In this document: piece after piece, positions 25,150 to 34,363 of the stretch
Layout of the letters: every line of letters starts with the position of its first letter
Position numbering within the stretch: position 1 is the stretch's first letter
Assembly: GCF_041435195.1 (NCBI RefSeq)
Contig: NZ_CP108106.1
Coordinates: forward strand, 62,001 to 126,000
Length of the DNA: 64,000 bases
Reading direction: 5' to 3'
Source: Streptomyces sp. NBC_00224
Lineage (GTDB): Bacteria; Actinomycetota; Actinomycetes; Streptomycetales; Streptomycetaceae
Notes under the pieces: generated by a model
Seen by the model: the letters and a program-made list of their open reading frames with translations, nothing else
The model's database searches: none
Told to the model about the DNA's origin: nothing
Program-made: the position numbers and the translations under genes

Positions 25150-25716
25150 GCAGGGCTTCACCGCACCGCCGCTGCACCAGCACCGCCACTCGCCCTTCTC
25201 CGGCGGGCTCTCAACGACGACTCCCTGCCCCTGCGAGCCCGGGGTGCCGCGGCGCTGGTTCTCCTCTACGCGCAACCCGTCACCCGCATCGTCCGCCTCA
25301 GGGTCGACGACGTCCTCGACGGCGGGGCCACCGTCGCCGTCCGATTGGGAGATCCGCCGTCCCCGCTGCCAGGGCCCGTCGCTGACCTCATGCGGGCTTA
25401 CATCCAGTCCTGCCAGCACCTGCCCTACGCCAGCAGCAGAAGCTCACAGTGGCTCTTCCCTGGTCGCCAGCCCGGACAGCCGATGAACCCGGTGAGCCTC
25501 CAAGTCCACCTGCGAGAGATCGGCGTTCCACCGCAACGCGGCCGGACCTCCGCGATCCGCCAACTCGTCCTCCAGACCCCGGCCCCCGTCATCGCGAAGG
25601 CCCTCGGCTACCACGACAAGACAGCCACTCGCCTGGTCACCGAAGCAGGAGGAGCCTGGAGGCCGATATGCACCCGGCGACCACACACGCTGACGGGAGC
25701 AACGTGGCTGCTCTGA
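25150..25716 (+). pseudogene. Integrase-like recombinase C-terminal fragment
   Basis: One plus-strand frame reads [81 protein letters not shown]-like sequence, AIRQLVLQTPAPVIAKALGYH and TRLVTEAGG. This matches the C-terminal half of streptomycete tyrosine-recombinase-like integrases. There is no N-terminal domain and no convincing start; a TTG at 25345 could express only the last 123 residues. It is probably a relic of an integrated element. Confidence 0.6.
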
Positions 25717-25773
25717 TGGGCCAAGCTCCCGCGACCAGCCCGATGTCAGTACCAGCTGGCAGGCTCTGCCTCC

Positions 25774-26310
25774 ATGAACAAGCAGCAGTTCTGGCAGCTC
25801 ATTGAGGCGGCCCGCAATCAGGCGACCAATCCGAACGACGGCGAAGCGGTCGCTCGCGAGGCGGCCTCGCTGCTGGCCTCCCGGCCGGCCGAGGAGATCC
25901 TCGCAGCTGAGCAGGCGCTGTGGGACCTGATGGTTGACTCCTACACCAATCCTCTGTGGGCCGCTGCTTACGTTGCCAACGGCGGGTGCTCTGACGACGG
26001 CTTCGACTACTTCCGCGGCTGGCTGATCGCTCAGGGCCGTGAAGTCTTCGAGCGCGTAGTCGCTGATCCCGATGCCCTGGCAGAACTGCCCATCGTTCAA
26101 GCCTCCGCAGCCGACAGCGTCGACCTGGAGGGCGAGGACATGCTGGGTATCGCCTGGAACACACACATCTCGGCGACCGGTGATCAGCTCCCCGCGAGCC
26201 CACCCATCATCCGCTACCGGGAGCTGGACCCCACCTGGAACTTCGATTTCGATGACCACGACGAAATGACTCGCCGACTGCCCCGCTTGGCAGCTCTCTA
26301 TCTGGAGTAA
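25774..26310 (+). CDS. DUF4240-domain protein
   Basis: A 178-residue protein starting at ATG 25774. It opens with MNKQQFWQLIEAARN and contains LWAAAYVANGGCSDDGFDYF followed by RGWLIAQGREVFERVV, the conserved core of DUF4240, a family common in Streptomyces with unknown function. The later part (RYRELDPTWNFDFDD) is also typical. It is soluble, with no signal. There is no evident operon partner, and the ribosome-binding site is weak. Confidence 0.85.
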   Translation: MNKQQFWQLIEAARNQATNPNDGEAVAREAASLLASRPAEEILAAEQALWDLMVDSYTNPLWAAAYVANGGCSDDGFDYFRGWLIAQGREVFERVVADPDALAELPIVQASAADSVDLEGEDMLGIAWNTHISATGDQLPASPPIIRYRELDPTWNFDFDDHDEMTRRLPRLAALYLE

Positions 26311-26451
26311 CGGAAGCTCGCAGTCACAAGACGAGGTCAAACAGCAGAGAGCGAGACGCCCGGACATCACTGTCCGTCACCTCCACAGGCCGTGAACACG
26401 CCTCGGGGGCCGACACAGACACTTCCCGCGCAACCAGCCAGCACCCACACG

Positions 26452-26955
26452 TCACCGAGCGGCTGTGGCCTCCCACGCTGCGGTGACGCAGCCCTCCTCC
26501 CAGTGCCACCACCCCTTGGCCTCACCGTGCTCCAGGAGCTTGCGGATCCGCGGCAGGTCCGCGTCCGGCGGAACATCCAGCGCAACCATCCGGAACTGCT
26601 CGATCCCCTCACCGGTCGTCCCGAGCTTGTGGAAGATCTCGAGCACACTCTGCCGGGCAGCAGCCGAGCCGCCGTCCTTCAGCACGATCAACCGGATCGT
26701 GCAGTTCTCCGACGCCCGCACCGTCTCGCCAGCCCAACGGACGCCTTCATCGTCGGCCTCCACACGGATGACGTCGCCGCTGGCGACCCCGCGTACGAAC
26801 CAAGGCGTATTGTCCAGCCGCACCGTGCCATCGCCAAGGTCCACCGCCCACAGGCTCTCCACGCTCGACGGCGGCCAGCCGTCCTCATCTATTTGCATCC
26901 GGAAGCAGACCTTCACGTGGTCATCGCTGATGCTCGTCACCGGACCATCATCCAC
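26452..26955 (-). CDS. DUF4265-domain protein
   Basis: About 167 residues from GTG 26955, which has AGGA four bases upstream; GTG 26988 is an alternative start. VKVCFRMQIDEDGWPPSSVESLWAV is followed by RLDNTPWFVRGVASGDVIRVE and by ENCTIRLIVLKDG, the conserved DUF4265 core. The function is unknown. The family is a small soluble protein often found near immunity-like genes, but no partner is obvious here. Confidence 0.8.
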   Translation of the reverse strand: MDDGPVTSISDDHVKVCFRMQIDEDGWPPSSVESLWAVDLGDGTVRLDNTPWFVRGVASGDVIRVEADDEGVRWAGETVRASENCTIRLIVLKDGGSAAARQSVLEIFHKLGTTGEGIEQFRMVALDVPPDADLPRIRKLLEHGEAKGWWHWEEGCVTAAWEATAAR

Positions 26956-27509
26956 ACCGTCCTGGCCGCACCCGCCCGCCTGAATCACGGGAAGCGATCA
27001 GCACGCTCGCGGGAAACGATCTGCACGGCCCTCCATTCCCCCAGCCCAGGCCCACTCGTGAACAGCCCCTTTGGCGACGGGCTCGAAGTCCTCGCCGCAG
27101 TCGATGACGCCCTGGTTCCGGACTGTTGCACAGGGAGCGGATCTGCTCCGCCGTGACGATGGCCTCCATGGCTCGTCCCGTTCACTCAGCACCAGTTATG
27201 TAGCGCTCTTGATGTTCATCGTTGTCTAACCCGTACGAGCTGGTGCCCCTGGGCGTTGGTTCCTGGCTCACCGACGGCCCCGACGGTCACCCCGTCCGTT
27301 GGTTTCGCTCGCTGCGGTCGCCCGCACCACCGCACCCGACAGGATGAAGGGAGGTCAACGCCTTGGGCCGGGTCCGCGTGCAGCCGATGGGGAGTTGGAC
27401 CGTCCGACACACTGCGCCGCAGCGCCGCCCAGCTGCCGGGCAGCACCTGAGAATGCGTACTCATGTGCGAGCCCCCGCCTTCCCTCACGGTGGGGGCGGA
27501 GGTGCGGAC
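26956..27509. other. Gap of about 550 bp with no supportable gene
   Basis: Short minus-strand readings around 26990-27170 (EAIVTAEQIRSLCNS in one frame, GVIDCGEDFEPVAKGAVHEW in another) look protein-like and may be the two halves of a small frameshifted gene. I cannot match them to a family. The rest up to the lipoprotein start contains nothing clear. Confidence 0.3.
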
Positions 27510-28235
27510 ATGGAGAGCATCGCGGCTCGGTGGCGCCAAGGTTGCCGGTGGTGCGCCCGAGCGGGCGGGCTACTGGTGGCGTTCCCTCTGGTGGGGCTGA
27601 CGGCGGCGTGCTCGCGTGAGCCGGCAGCAAAGGACCTGCGGACGCAGGACACGTCGCCGCAGGCCGCGTCCCGCAGAGCAGTGGAGGAGCAAGGGATGCG
27701 TGCCGTGCTCGCGCGCCTGACCGCTGTCGAGGGCCTGGAGCACGTGCTCACGCGCTTCCGTGACTCCTGCGCCAGGCCTGCCAAGCGCTCGGTTTTCGAG
27801 AACAATCCGTCTCCGTACGTCCTCGAGTGCCGCATGGAGGTTGATGCTTACTTCGGTGTCCGGGGGGACATCACTGATGTCCTCACCCGCTTCGAAGCAG
27901 CCGACCTGCCCGTCGCGGCCAGCAGCGTGAGGTACGCACTCGACTTCCAGCGTGCACACGGACGGATGCCCGACGGCTCCCTGATGAGCTGGCCTGGCCT
28001 CGAAGCCGCAGTAATACGGATCGAATGGGACCGGCCAGATCCGCTCCCGAGCCAGGTCGAGGAACCCCTCCCGTGCTTCCCGCCCAAGGACGAAATCTAC
28101 GAGCGCTGCTCGATCACCCCCCAAGCCCCGATGAGTGTGGCGACCGCGCGGGCCCGCTACGGCACCGTCCTGGCCCTCTACCTCAGCTCATCGGCCTCCA
28201 ACGGGTACTACTTCACCGTCCCCCGCAAGAAGTGA
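27510..28235 (+). CDS. Putative lipoprotein of unknown function
   Basis: A 241-residue protein starting at ATG 27510 with GGAGG seven bases upstream. The N terminus (GGLLVAFPLVGLTAAC) is a signal peptide with a lipobox, so the mature protein should be anchored outside the membrane. The body is mostly helical with short conserved-looking stretches (LECRMEVDAYFGVRGD, CFPPKDEIYERC). Four or five cysteines in the mature part may pair. I recognise no family. Confidence 0.7.
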   Translation: MESIAARWRQGCRWCARAGGLLVAFPLVGLTAACSREPAAKDLRTQDTSPQAASRRAVEEQGMRAVLARLTAVEGLEHVLTRFRDSCARPAKRSVFENNPSPYVLECRMEVDAYFGVRGDITDVLTRFEAADLPVAASSVRYALDFQRAHGRMPDGSLMSWPGLEAAVIRIEWDRPDPLPSQVEEPLPCFPPKDEIYERCSITPQAPMSVATARARYGTVLALYLSSSASNGYYFTVPRKK

Positions 28236-28462
28236 CCCACCGCCCCGGCAACTCGGCCGTGCTTCAGAACGGGCCGCGGCGGCCCTGGTGGGGCGGGAAG
28301 AAGCATGATGATGCCTGGCGCCATTGTCCGTCCCCGAAGAGGCCAAGGACCGCCTCGCGGCGATCGCGGCCGCCGAAGAGCCGCGCATAATGGTCCGGAA
28401 CATCGGCAGAAAGCACGCTCCGGCTCGGCTCGCTGGCGATCCATCAAGCCAGGAGACAAACC

Positions 28463-29014
28463 TTGAGTACCGATAATGCTCAGCTGGGCACGGTCGCGCC
28501 CGTCCATGTGGCCTACCAGGCGACGGCCGCGGAGTTCCAGGAGGCGATGCGCGTCCTGATGAAAGCCTCTCCCGCTGGCCGGCGCAGCCAGTGGGCCGTT
28601 ACCGGGATGGGGCTGGTGCTCCTCGCGCTGGGCCTGCGGGTCGACCACCCGGGCAGCGAAGTGGACTTGGGCCCGCTGATGTTCGGCTCCACACTCCTGA
28701 CGTTCTTCCTGGTGATCGTGCCACGCATGCGGGCCCGGCAGGCTCACCAGCACGGCCAGGCCCAAGGACAGCGCTACATCACCGTGGATGGCTGGGGAGT
28801 GACGGCCGCGACCCAGCACGAACGCCAGTGGACCGCCTGGGCCATGTTCTCCCGCTACGTGGAGACACCGAACCTGTTCGTGCTGCTCAGCGCCGACCAG
28901 AAGTGCATGACCCTCCTGCCCAAGCGGGCATTTCACGAGCCCGGCGACGCCGACCGGCTGCGGCAGATCCTCCACCAGCAGCTGCCCCCAGCCGCCGCTA
29001 CGTCTGCCCGCTGA
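28463..29014 (+). CDS. YcxB-like membrane protein
   Basis: A 183-residue protein starting at TTG 28463 after AGGAGA. An N-terminal cytosolic stretch precedes two membrane segments (about 47-59 and 72-90). After them comes RYITVDGWGVTAATQHERQW with WAMFSRYVETPNLFVLL and CMTLLPKRAF, the YcxB C-terminal pattern (strand, 'W..f....et...f.l', then 'ipkra'). The role is unknown. It appears to be monocistronic. Confidence 0.8.
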   Translation: MSTDNAQLGTVAPVHVAYQATAAEFQEAMRVLMKASPAGRRSQWAVTGMGLVLLALGLRVDHPGSEVDLGPLMFGSTLLTFFLVIVPRMRARQAHQHGQAQGQRYITVDGWGVTAATQHERQWTAWAMFSRYVETPNLFVLLSADQKCMTLLPKRAFHEPGDADRLRQILHQQLPPAAATSAR

Positions 29015-29130
29015 GCGGCGGCGCCCCCACCCCGCTACCCGGCAACCGTCTCCAGGGGCCACCGTATTTCACTGCCAAGGCCGCGGTTCGTCGGCCGACG
29101 GACTGCAGGCAAGATCGGCTCAGGAATCCG

Positions 29131-29736
29131 TCAGGCCGTCAAACTGGGCGGCATCTCCTGGTCTCCCGTCCCTGCCGCTGCGCCGGCCACTGCCGCGAAG
29201 GCCTTGAGCGCGGCGAAGTCGCCGTCCAGCAGCCCGATCTGCGGGTCGACCCGGCGCAGCAGGGCGGGTCCGGCGTGGTGGGAGGCGACATAAGCCTGGT
29301 CCTGACTGGTGATTTCGTCGTCCGCCCATGCGAAGGCCTTCCCGTTGGCGTAGGCCACCAGAGGTTCTGTCTTCCAGTGCAGCCCGTCAGGCCGTGACCG
29401 GGCCTCCGCCGCGTCGCTGAAATCGATGTACGGGAGGATGGGCAGGCCCAGCACCGGGCTGATGAAGTCGTTGGCCTCATCCCTCCAGGTTGTTGCCCAG
29501 ATGAGGGTGTAGCGGTCGGCGAGTGCCAGGAGAGCGGGTCCGTGGTCGGGGTTGAGCCATACCCGCAAAGGCTTGCGGCGCCCGGGAGGCTTGTGCGTCT
29601 GCCTCAACTCCCAGCTCGGCGGCATCACCCGGTGGGTGGTGTACCCGGCGGGGCGCCGGTGGGGCTTGGCCGCATAGGGGTTGAGTGGCCCGTCGACGTC
29701 GAGGAAGCACAGCAGACTGCCAGATGAACCGTCCAC
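29131..29736 (-). CDS. HAD-superfamily hydrolase-like protein
   Basis: About 201 residues from GTG 29736, preferred because GGAAGG lies eight bases upstream (GTG 29745 overlaps it). LLCFLDVDGPLNPY is the DxD nucleophile motif, LIWATTWRDEANDF motif II, the lysine before TEPLVAY motif III, and FAWADDE motif IV with paired acids. It therefore keeps all HAD catalytic motifs, unlike the HAD-like domain at 4060. It resembles small HAD proteins of the kind linked to RNA-repair architectures. The substrate is unknown. The following 470 bp to 30207 hold no gene I can support. Confidence 0.8.
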   Translation of the reverse strand: MDGSSGSLLCFLDVDGPLNPYAAKPHRRPAGYTTHRVMPPSWELRQTHKPPGRRKPLRVWLNPDHGPALLALADRYTLIWATTWRDEANDFISPVLGLPILPYIDFSDAAEARSRPDGLHWKTEPLVAYANGKAFAWADDEITSQDQAYVASHHAGPALLRRVDPQIGLLDGDFAALKAFAAVAGAAAGTGDQEMPPSLTA

Positions 29737-30207
29737 AGCCGTCACCTTCCGTCATCCTGCCGCCCTGGGCGGTGCTGATGGTTGCGCGGACGGGGCGGTC
29801 CCTGGTTCCCCATGGCACGCAGCCCGCGCCGGTGGGCCCTCGTACCCGGGCGCGGCGACCCCCAGATGCCGCTGCCGGAGATCGGCGTGCTCTGACGATA
29901 ACGGCCGTACCCGCCAACATCCTCTCGTTTTCTCCACCATCTCCCTGAGAAGAACAAGCCGGAGGGCTCCCGCCAACTCCCAGGACCCGTCTTTCGGCTT
30001 GGCCAACAGGCGCCTCCAAGAATGTCTCCAGGCCCTGGCTACGTGGTATCTGCACCCTGGCTGGACCGGAAGCACGCCACCGCCGCCAGTGTGACGGTTG
30101 CTTTGCTGGGAGCGGCACCGCCTTGAACCAACTGGCCTGTCAGTGGGCGCGGTTAGGGTCGAGGCTGGAAGCAACAGGTGGCTGAGCGGGCAGGGGGCGG
30201 TGTTGTC

Positions 30208-30963
30208 ATGGAGGACGGTATTCAGTGGCTGGTCGACCTGGACGATTGGATGTCCAGTGTCGTGTTCGCGCGCGGGATTTCCCCGCGGGAGCTGGCGGTG
30301 CGGATGGGCGGTGCTGCGGATGCGGCGAGCAAACCGATCACCGACGCCGAGGTCAATGAACTCGGCATGATCGGATACCGGCCGGACGGGGACGGCGACG
30401 GCGTGGTGCGGGTCGGGGCGTGCGCTGGCTGGTCGTTCGCCCTGGAGTACGGCGACTCCACCGGCGGCGAGCTGCTGGTGGAGATCTCCCGTAACGGCGT
30501 GGAAGTCATCCATTACCTACCGATGGGTGAACGTCCACCTGCCACCGTCCGCTATGCCCGCGATGGCCGGTACGTGTGCGGTTTCGGAATTAGGGAAGAG
30601 AGGCACCGCTGGGGTGCGGAGCCGGATCTGCTGCTGGCCGAGCTCGTCGCAGCAGGGGTGCTCGCGCCCGACGGGTATACGTTCTGCGCGCCGGAGGATG
30701 AGCATTACAAGATCACCTATCGGCGCAGCCTCGCCGTGGTCGAGGCACGGTTCGGCCTCTCCCTCTCCCCTGCCTACCTCAATGAAGCCCGCCTGCCCGC
30801 CTATGCAGTCCGGGGGACCCCGCGCATGAACACCCAGGCAGACCCCGACCTGGACACCATCCGGAGCTGGGCCCAAGCCCAGGGCTACACAGTAGACAGG
30901 ATTGGCCCCAAGCGGGTCCCGGCCGACATCCGTGAGGCCTACCACCGAGCGACTGGCAACTGA
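30208..30963 (+). CDS. DUF6461-like protein with C-terminal Lsr2-type DNA-binding tail
   Basis: A 251-residue protein starting at ATG 30208. The N-terminal part (WLVDLDDWMSSVVFARGISP, GWSFALEYG, FGIREERHRWGAEPD) is the DUF6461 pattern. The last 35 residues (TIRSWAQAQGYTV, VPADIREAYHRA) match the Lsr2 C-terminal domain, which inserts an RGR-like loop into the minor groove of AT-rich DNA. Here the loop region reads IGPKRVP, so the contacts differ. A fusion of this kind suggests a DNA-tethered sensor or regulator. Confidence 0.75.
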   Translation: MEDGIQWLVDLDDWMSSVVFARGISPRELAVRMGGAADAASKPITDAEVNELGMIGYRPDGDGDGVVRVGACAGWSFALEYGDSTGGELLVEISRNGVEVIHYLPMGERPPATVRYARDGRYVCGFGIREERHRWGAEPDLLLAELVAAGVLAPDGYTFCAPEDEHYKITYRRSLAVVEARFGLSLSPAYLNEARLPAYAVRGTPRMNTQADPDLDTIRSWAQAQGYTVDRIGPKRVPADIREAYHRATGN

Positions 30964-31248
30964 GGCTCGACCGCGTCACTGGACGCTGCTGTCATGGAGC
31001 TGAATATCCTTCCGGCGGCAGGCCGTCTGGCCGCCGTTGTGACGAGGGCGCGCGCGTGTGCGGGCTTGTCAGTGAGTTGCCCAGGCTGCGGAGCAGTTGT
31101 TACGGTCACGCTGGCGCGAGAGACACGTGATCAGCGGGACAGGGAGGTTGATGAATATGGCTGCCGTCGGCCGTCTTCAGCATGCCCTCGTCCGGCCCGC
31201 GCAATAGCAGAGCGCGGCCCGGGTCGTTCCAACGACCAGGAGAGACAC

Positions 31249-31773
31249 GTGTCTTCCTCTTCTTCACCCGCCCACACCGACGTGATTACCAAGCGCCTGA
31301 TCCTGCGGCCCTGGACCACGAACGAGGCCACTGCGGTCCTCGACGACGCCAGGCCCACGCACTGGGCGGGCGACTTTCCCGCCGAAGGCGATCGCGTGGT
31401 CGCGGGCCTCTTCGGCCAGCACCCCGCCTGGCTCGACGCATATGGTCACCGTTTGATCATCGAGCGCGAGAGCGGCTTGGTGGTGGGCTCGATCGGCCTG
31501 TTCTGGCCGCCCAGCGAAGGCGTTCTCGAAATCGGATACGGCATCGTGGCCTCCCGCCGCGGCCGGGGCTATGCCCCTGAGGCCACCCAGGCCCTGGCAG
31601 AGTTCGCCCTCACTGCACCTGAGGTCCACACCGTGTCCGCCGATGTGGAACTGTCCAACCCGTCCTCGGTCCGCGTGCTGGAGAAGGCCGGCTTCCATCG
31701 GTGGGCCACCGAAGAGAACGCGGAGAACATGGCCCGGTTCAGGATCACGAGTCCGGACCGCTCACGGCGATGA
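31249..31773 (+). CDS. GNAT-family N-acetyltransferase
   Basis: A 174-residue protein starting at GTG 31249 after AGGAGA. TKRLILRPWTTNEATAVLDD opens the fold, GSIGLFW the central strand, EIGYGIVASRRGRGYAPEA the acetyl-CoA pyrophosphate loop (RGRGYA), and VELSNPSSVRVLEKAGFHR motif B. This is the RimJ/RimL-type pattern, usually acting on protein N termini or small amines. It is followed by two strong hairpins and is therefore a single unit. Confidence 0.9.
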   Translation: MSSSSSPAHTDVITKRLILRPWTTNEATAVLDDARPTHWAGDFPAEGDRVVAGLFGQHPAWLDAYGHRLIIERESGLVVGSIGLFWPPSEGVLEIGYGIVASRRGRGYAPEATQALAEFALTAPEVHTVSADVELSNPSSVRVLEKAGFHRWATEENAENMARFRITSPDRSRR

Positions 31774-31779
31774 TCCCCG

Positions 31780-31808
31780 GGGCCGTGGAGGCGATGCCTC
31801 CACGGCCC
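31780..31808. terminator. 13-bp stem hairpin after the GNAT gene
   Basis: GGGCCGTGGAGGC and its perfect complement are separated by GAT, starting seven bases after the stop. It is an intrinsic terminator candidate for the acetyltransferase transcript. Confidence 0.8.
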
Positions 31809-31865
31809 ATCGTGGTGGCGGAGCCACGAGACAACCAGCGTGATCGGAGAGACAGAACCTAGCCC

Positions 31866-31922
31866 GCGGCAGGCGGGGCGGGAGCACCCGGTCGGCGAGG
31901 GTGCTCCCGCCCCGCCTGCCGC
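31866..31922. terminator. Perfect 24-bp inverted repeat with 9-base loop
   Basis: Arms at 31866-31889 and 31899-31922 are exact complements, rich in G and C. This is the strongest hairpin in the window. It lies 58 bp beyond the first terminator and may act as a bidirectional barrier, or may be a remnant of a mobile-element end. No gene is visible in the remaining 31923-32260. Confidence 0.65.
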
Positions 31923-32260
31923 GGCGCTGAGTGACCGAGGCTCGGTGCCTACCGCGCAGGCCCACCGCGGAACCGGCTGCGTACGTCACCGCCGCAAGCG
32001 TTGGCCGCTTCCGCTGCGAACACCCGTCACCCTGGTCACCCTCGGGTAGATACACCGGTAAGCCCCTGCCCTGGTGGGGAGAAGCCCCAGATGTGGTGAG
32101 ACGGGGACGGCCCTGAATTCCAGGCGCCCCAGGGCCGCCGGATGTCGGGCGATTGTGCGTGGTGGCAAGTACTGCCCGATGTCGTCGTGCATGGTGGTTC
32201 GCTTGGAGTACCCACTGCTGCTGGCGGCTCAATGTCAGTGCCGGGTGCAAGGATCGTTGC

Positions 32261-32704
32261 ATGCCTATGTGTGACTACTTCTCGGCTCCCGATGACGAAG
32301 CGGCTGTCGGCGTTCTCGATCAGATCGGTGGACCCGACGCTTCGGGATTCGACGTGATTTCCCTCAAAGGGATTGATCCGAGCGTGACGATGGCCTCCCT
32401 CGAAGCAATCCTCACCCGCTGCAGCTACGACGAAGCATCAGCACGGCCGCGCGCCGGCCAGATTCTCTCGTCGCCCGATCACGAGAGCGCGTTGATCATC
32501 AGCCTCTCCGACACCCTGCAGGAGGCTCTGGCCTCAGCCTCGCACGAGCGGCTGGCCGAAGCCGGCGGCGCGTGGGCTGTGACGGATGAGCTCCAGGCGT
32601 ACGGAATCACCGCCGACACCGCGTACGAGGTGCTGGTCCTGCTGTCGGGCCTGGCCAACCGTGCCAGCGATGGGCGGCGCCTGTACTGCTGGTGGGCCCT
32701 GTAG
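32261..32704 (+). CDS. Hypothetical protein
   Basis: A 147-residue protein starting at ATG 32261 with AAGGA nine bases upstream. It opens MPMCDYFSAPDDEAAVGVLD and has SLEAILTRCSYDEA, followed by helices up to a C-terminal YCWWAL. It is soluble and acidic. I have seen similar proteins only as streptomycete hypotheticals. It ends 14 bases before the immunity-like gene, so the two may be cotranscribed. Confidence 0.65.
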   Translation: MPMCDYFSAPDDEAAVGVLDQIGGPDASGFDVISLKGIDPSVTMASLEAILTRCSYDEASARPRAGQILSSPDHESALIISLSDTLQEALASASHERLAEAGGAWAVTDELQAYGITADTAYEVLVLLSGLANRASDGRRLYCWWAL

Positions 32705-32718
32705 GCGGGATGAGCGCC

Positions 32719-32940
32719 ATGGAGATGAGCAGGACAGCAGCGGTTGCCCTGGTACAGCGGATCATGGAGGCGGACTTCGTCTCCGAGGCGGAAGCCGACA
32801 GTTGGCTGGAGATGCTGGACCGGGCGTTGGCGTGCCCGACCGGCTACGTCAGCGACCTGATCTTCTGGCCGCCGGAAAGGGAACTCTCGGCCGACGAGGT
32901 GGTCGATACAGCTCTCGCGTATCGACCGATCGCCCTGTGA
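32719..32940 (+). CDS. Colicin/pyocin-type immunity protein homologue
   Basis: A 73-residue protein. The start at ATG 32719 gives the best spacing from GGCGGG; ATG 32710 and 32725 are alternatives. VALVQRIMEADFVSEAEADS, then ALACPTGYVSDLIFWP and EVVDTALAYRP, follow the four-helix Im2/Im9 family, including the helix III motif (P-[ST]-G-x-[VS]-SDLI-[FY]-[YW]-P) that contacts the HNH nuclease toxin. No toxin gene lies nearby, so it is an orphan immunity or anti-bacteriocin gene. Confidence 0.7.
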   Translation: MEMSRTAAVALVQRIMEADFVSEAEADSWLEMLDRALACPTGYVSDLIFWPPERELSADEVVDTALAYRPIAL

Positions 32941-33238
32941 GACCCACGGCTGCAGGCGCGCCCAAAAGCGGGAGCCGCTGTGTGTCCGCGGGTTGTCCCC
33001 GGCGTCACTCGCTGGTTGATCAGCTGGGTGAGGAGTCCCCGGGGATCTCGCCCATGGTCGATCGATCCGACATCGCGGCCCCCAGTTCCGCCTCGTGCTC
33101 GTGCTGTGTCACGTAGCCGGTAGAAGGTGCGGGTGTCAGGACTGAGCGGGAGATCGGGGCGGGCTCGGGGCATGGCGACGGTCGTAATCGCCGAGGTTGT
33201 TGCCCGCGCAGACCGGTGGCCGGCAGTCGGCAGTTCCG

Positions 33239-34363
33239 TCATCCGGCTGTCATGCGCAGGTCCGGCGTATCCAGCCATGTCCACTGATCGGTGGACGTGA
33301 TGGTGATGCCGAAGCGAGTCCGTACGGGCTCTCCGGCGCTCTGCCACCACCGCATCGCAGCCTCGGCTTCCTCCCACAGGCGGCGGGGCCCGAACTGGGC
33401 CGTCTCGTAGGTGGCGGCGCCGGGGGTGTAGTCGATGCTCGCCCAGGAACCGGTGCGGTGGTCGGCGAGCCAGAGGGTGAACTCGTTGTTCGGGCCGTGC
33501 CCGACGCTGTAGCGGCAGTCGGGGACGAGCAGGCCGGTGACGAATGCGGCGTTCTCGTCGCCCAGCACGCGGCGCGGGTCCAGGCCGGTGTGGCTCACCT
33601 CGGCCGGATCATCGTGGTGGATCACGGTCGTGACGTCGCGGTGCACCGCTTCGGCTCGGTTCCACATGAACGCGCAGTCACCTATGACCGGCCCCGAGGC
33701 GCTGCCGTCGGCGTGCACGTCGAGGCGGAGGAGGACACCGTTGTACAGACCGGTGCCCCACGGCAGCACGATCCGGCCCCCGGGCCGCGTGTGGTTGACC
33801 AGCGCGTACGGCACGCTGCCCAGGGCGCAGGTGACGATGACCCGGTCCACGGGCCGCTGGCCAGGGGCAGCGGTAGTGCCGTCACCGGTGATGACATTGG
33901 GGTGGTGGCCGGCCTTCGCGAGGCGCTCGCGGGCGGTTTCGGCAACAGCGGGGTCGATCTCGATGCTGGTGACCCGTGCATCGCCCAGCCGGTGAGACAG
34001 CAATGCGGCGTTGTAGCCGGTGCCGGTGCCGATTTCCAGCACGCTCATGCCGTCGGCAACATCGAGGGTCTCCAGCATGGTGGCCACGACGCGCGGCATG
34101 CTCGACGAGCTCGACGGTACGAGCGCGAGTCCGTTGTGCTCGTCTTCGACCTGGGTGACGAGTGCGACGTCGTCGTACACCAGCGAGAGCCACCGGCCGG
34201 GATTCTCATCACGCTCAAGGCGCCGGTAGCCGTCGTCTGCCTGTACCCAGATGCGGTCGGGAATGAAGTCCTCACGCCGGACGTAGACGAACGGCTCGTA
34301 CCAGACCTCCGTGAGGTAGCCGTCCGCGCGCAGGCGGTGGGCGAGTTCCTCGGGCCCGGTCAC
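33239..34363 (-). CDS. PIMT-like methyltransferase A (isoaspartyl-methyltransferase fold)
   Basis: A 374-residue protein starting at GTG 34363. VYDDVALVTQVEDEHNG is followed by a serine run (84-88), the loop that binds the isoaspartyl group in PIMT, and by VLEIGTGTGYNAALL at 108-122 (SAM-binding) with VTSIEIDP. PDRVIVTCALGSVPYALV matches the region after motif II, and GGRIVLPWG motif III. About 120 C-terminal residues are extra compared with repair-type PIMT and are shared with copy C. The start overlaps the stop of a 34-residue peptide ORF by four bases, which suggests that the peptide is its substrate. Confidence 0.85.
   Translation of the reverse strand: MTGPEELAHRLRADGYLTEVWYEPFVYVRREDFIPDRIWVQADDGYRRLERDENPGRWLSLVYDDVALVTQVEDEHNGLALVPSSSSSMPRVVATMLETLDVADGMSVLEIGTGTGYNAALLSHRLGDARVTSIEIDPAVAETARERLAKAGHHPNVITGDGTTAAPGQRPVDRVIVTCALGSVPYALVNHTRPGGRIVLPWGTGLYNGVLLRLDVHADGSASGPVIGDCAFMWNRAEAVHRDVTTVIHHDDPAEVSHTGLDPRRVLGDENAAFVTGLLVPDCRYSVGHGPNNEFTLWLADHRTGSWASIDYTPGAATYETAQFGPRRLWEEAEAAMRWWQSAGEPVRTRFGITITSTDQWTWLDTPDLRMTAG

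Noticed and set aside
31866..31922. The 24-bp inverted repeat as a riboswitch
   Set aside because: It is a simple perfect hairpin downstream of a gene with no aptamer-like complexity and no adjacent regulated start.
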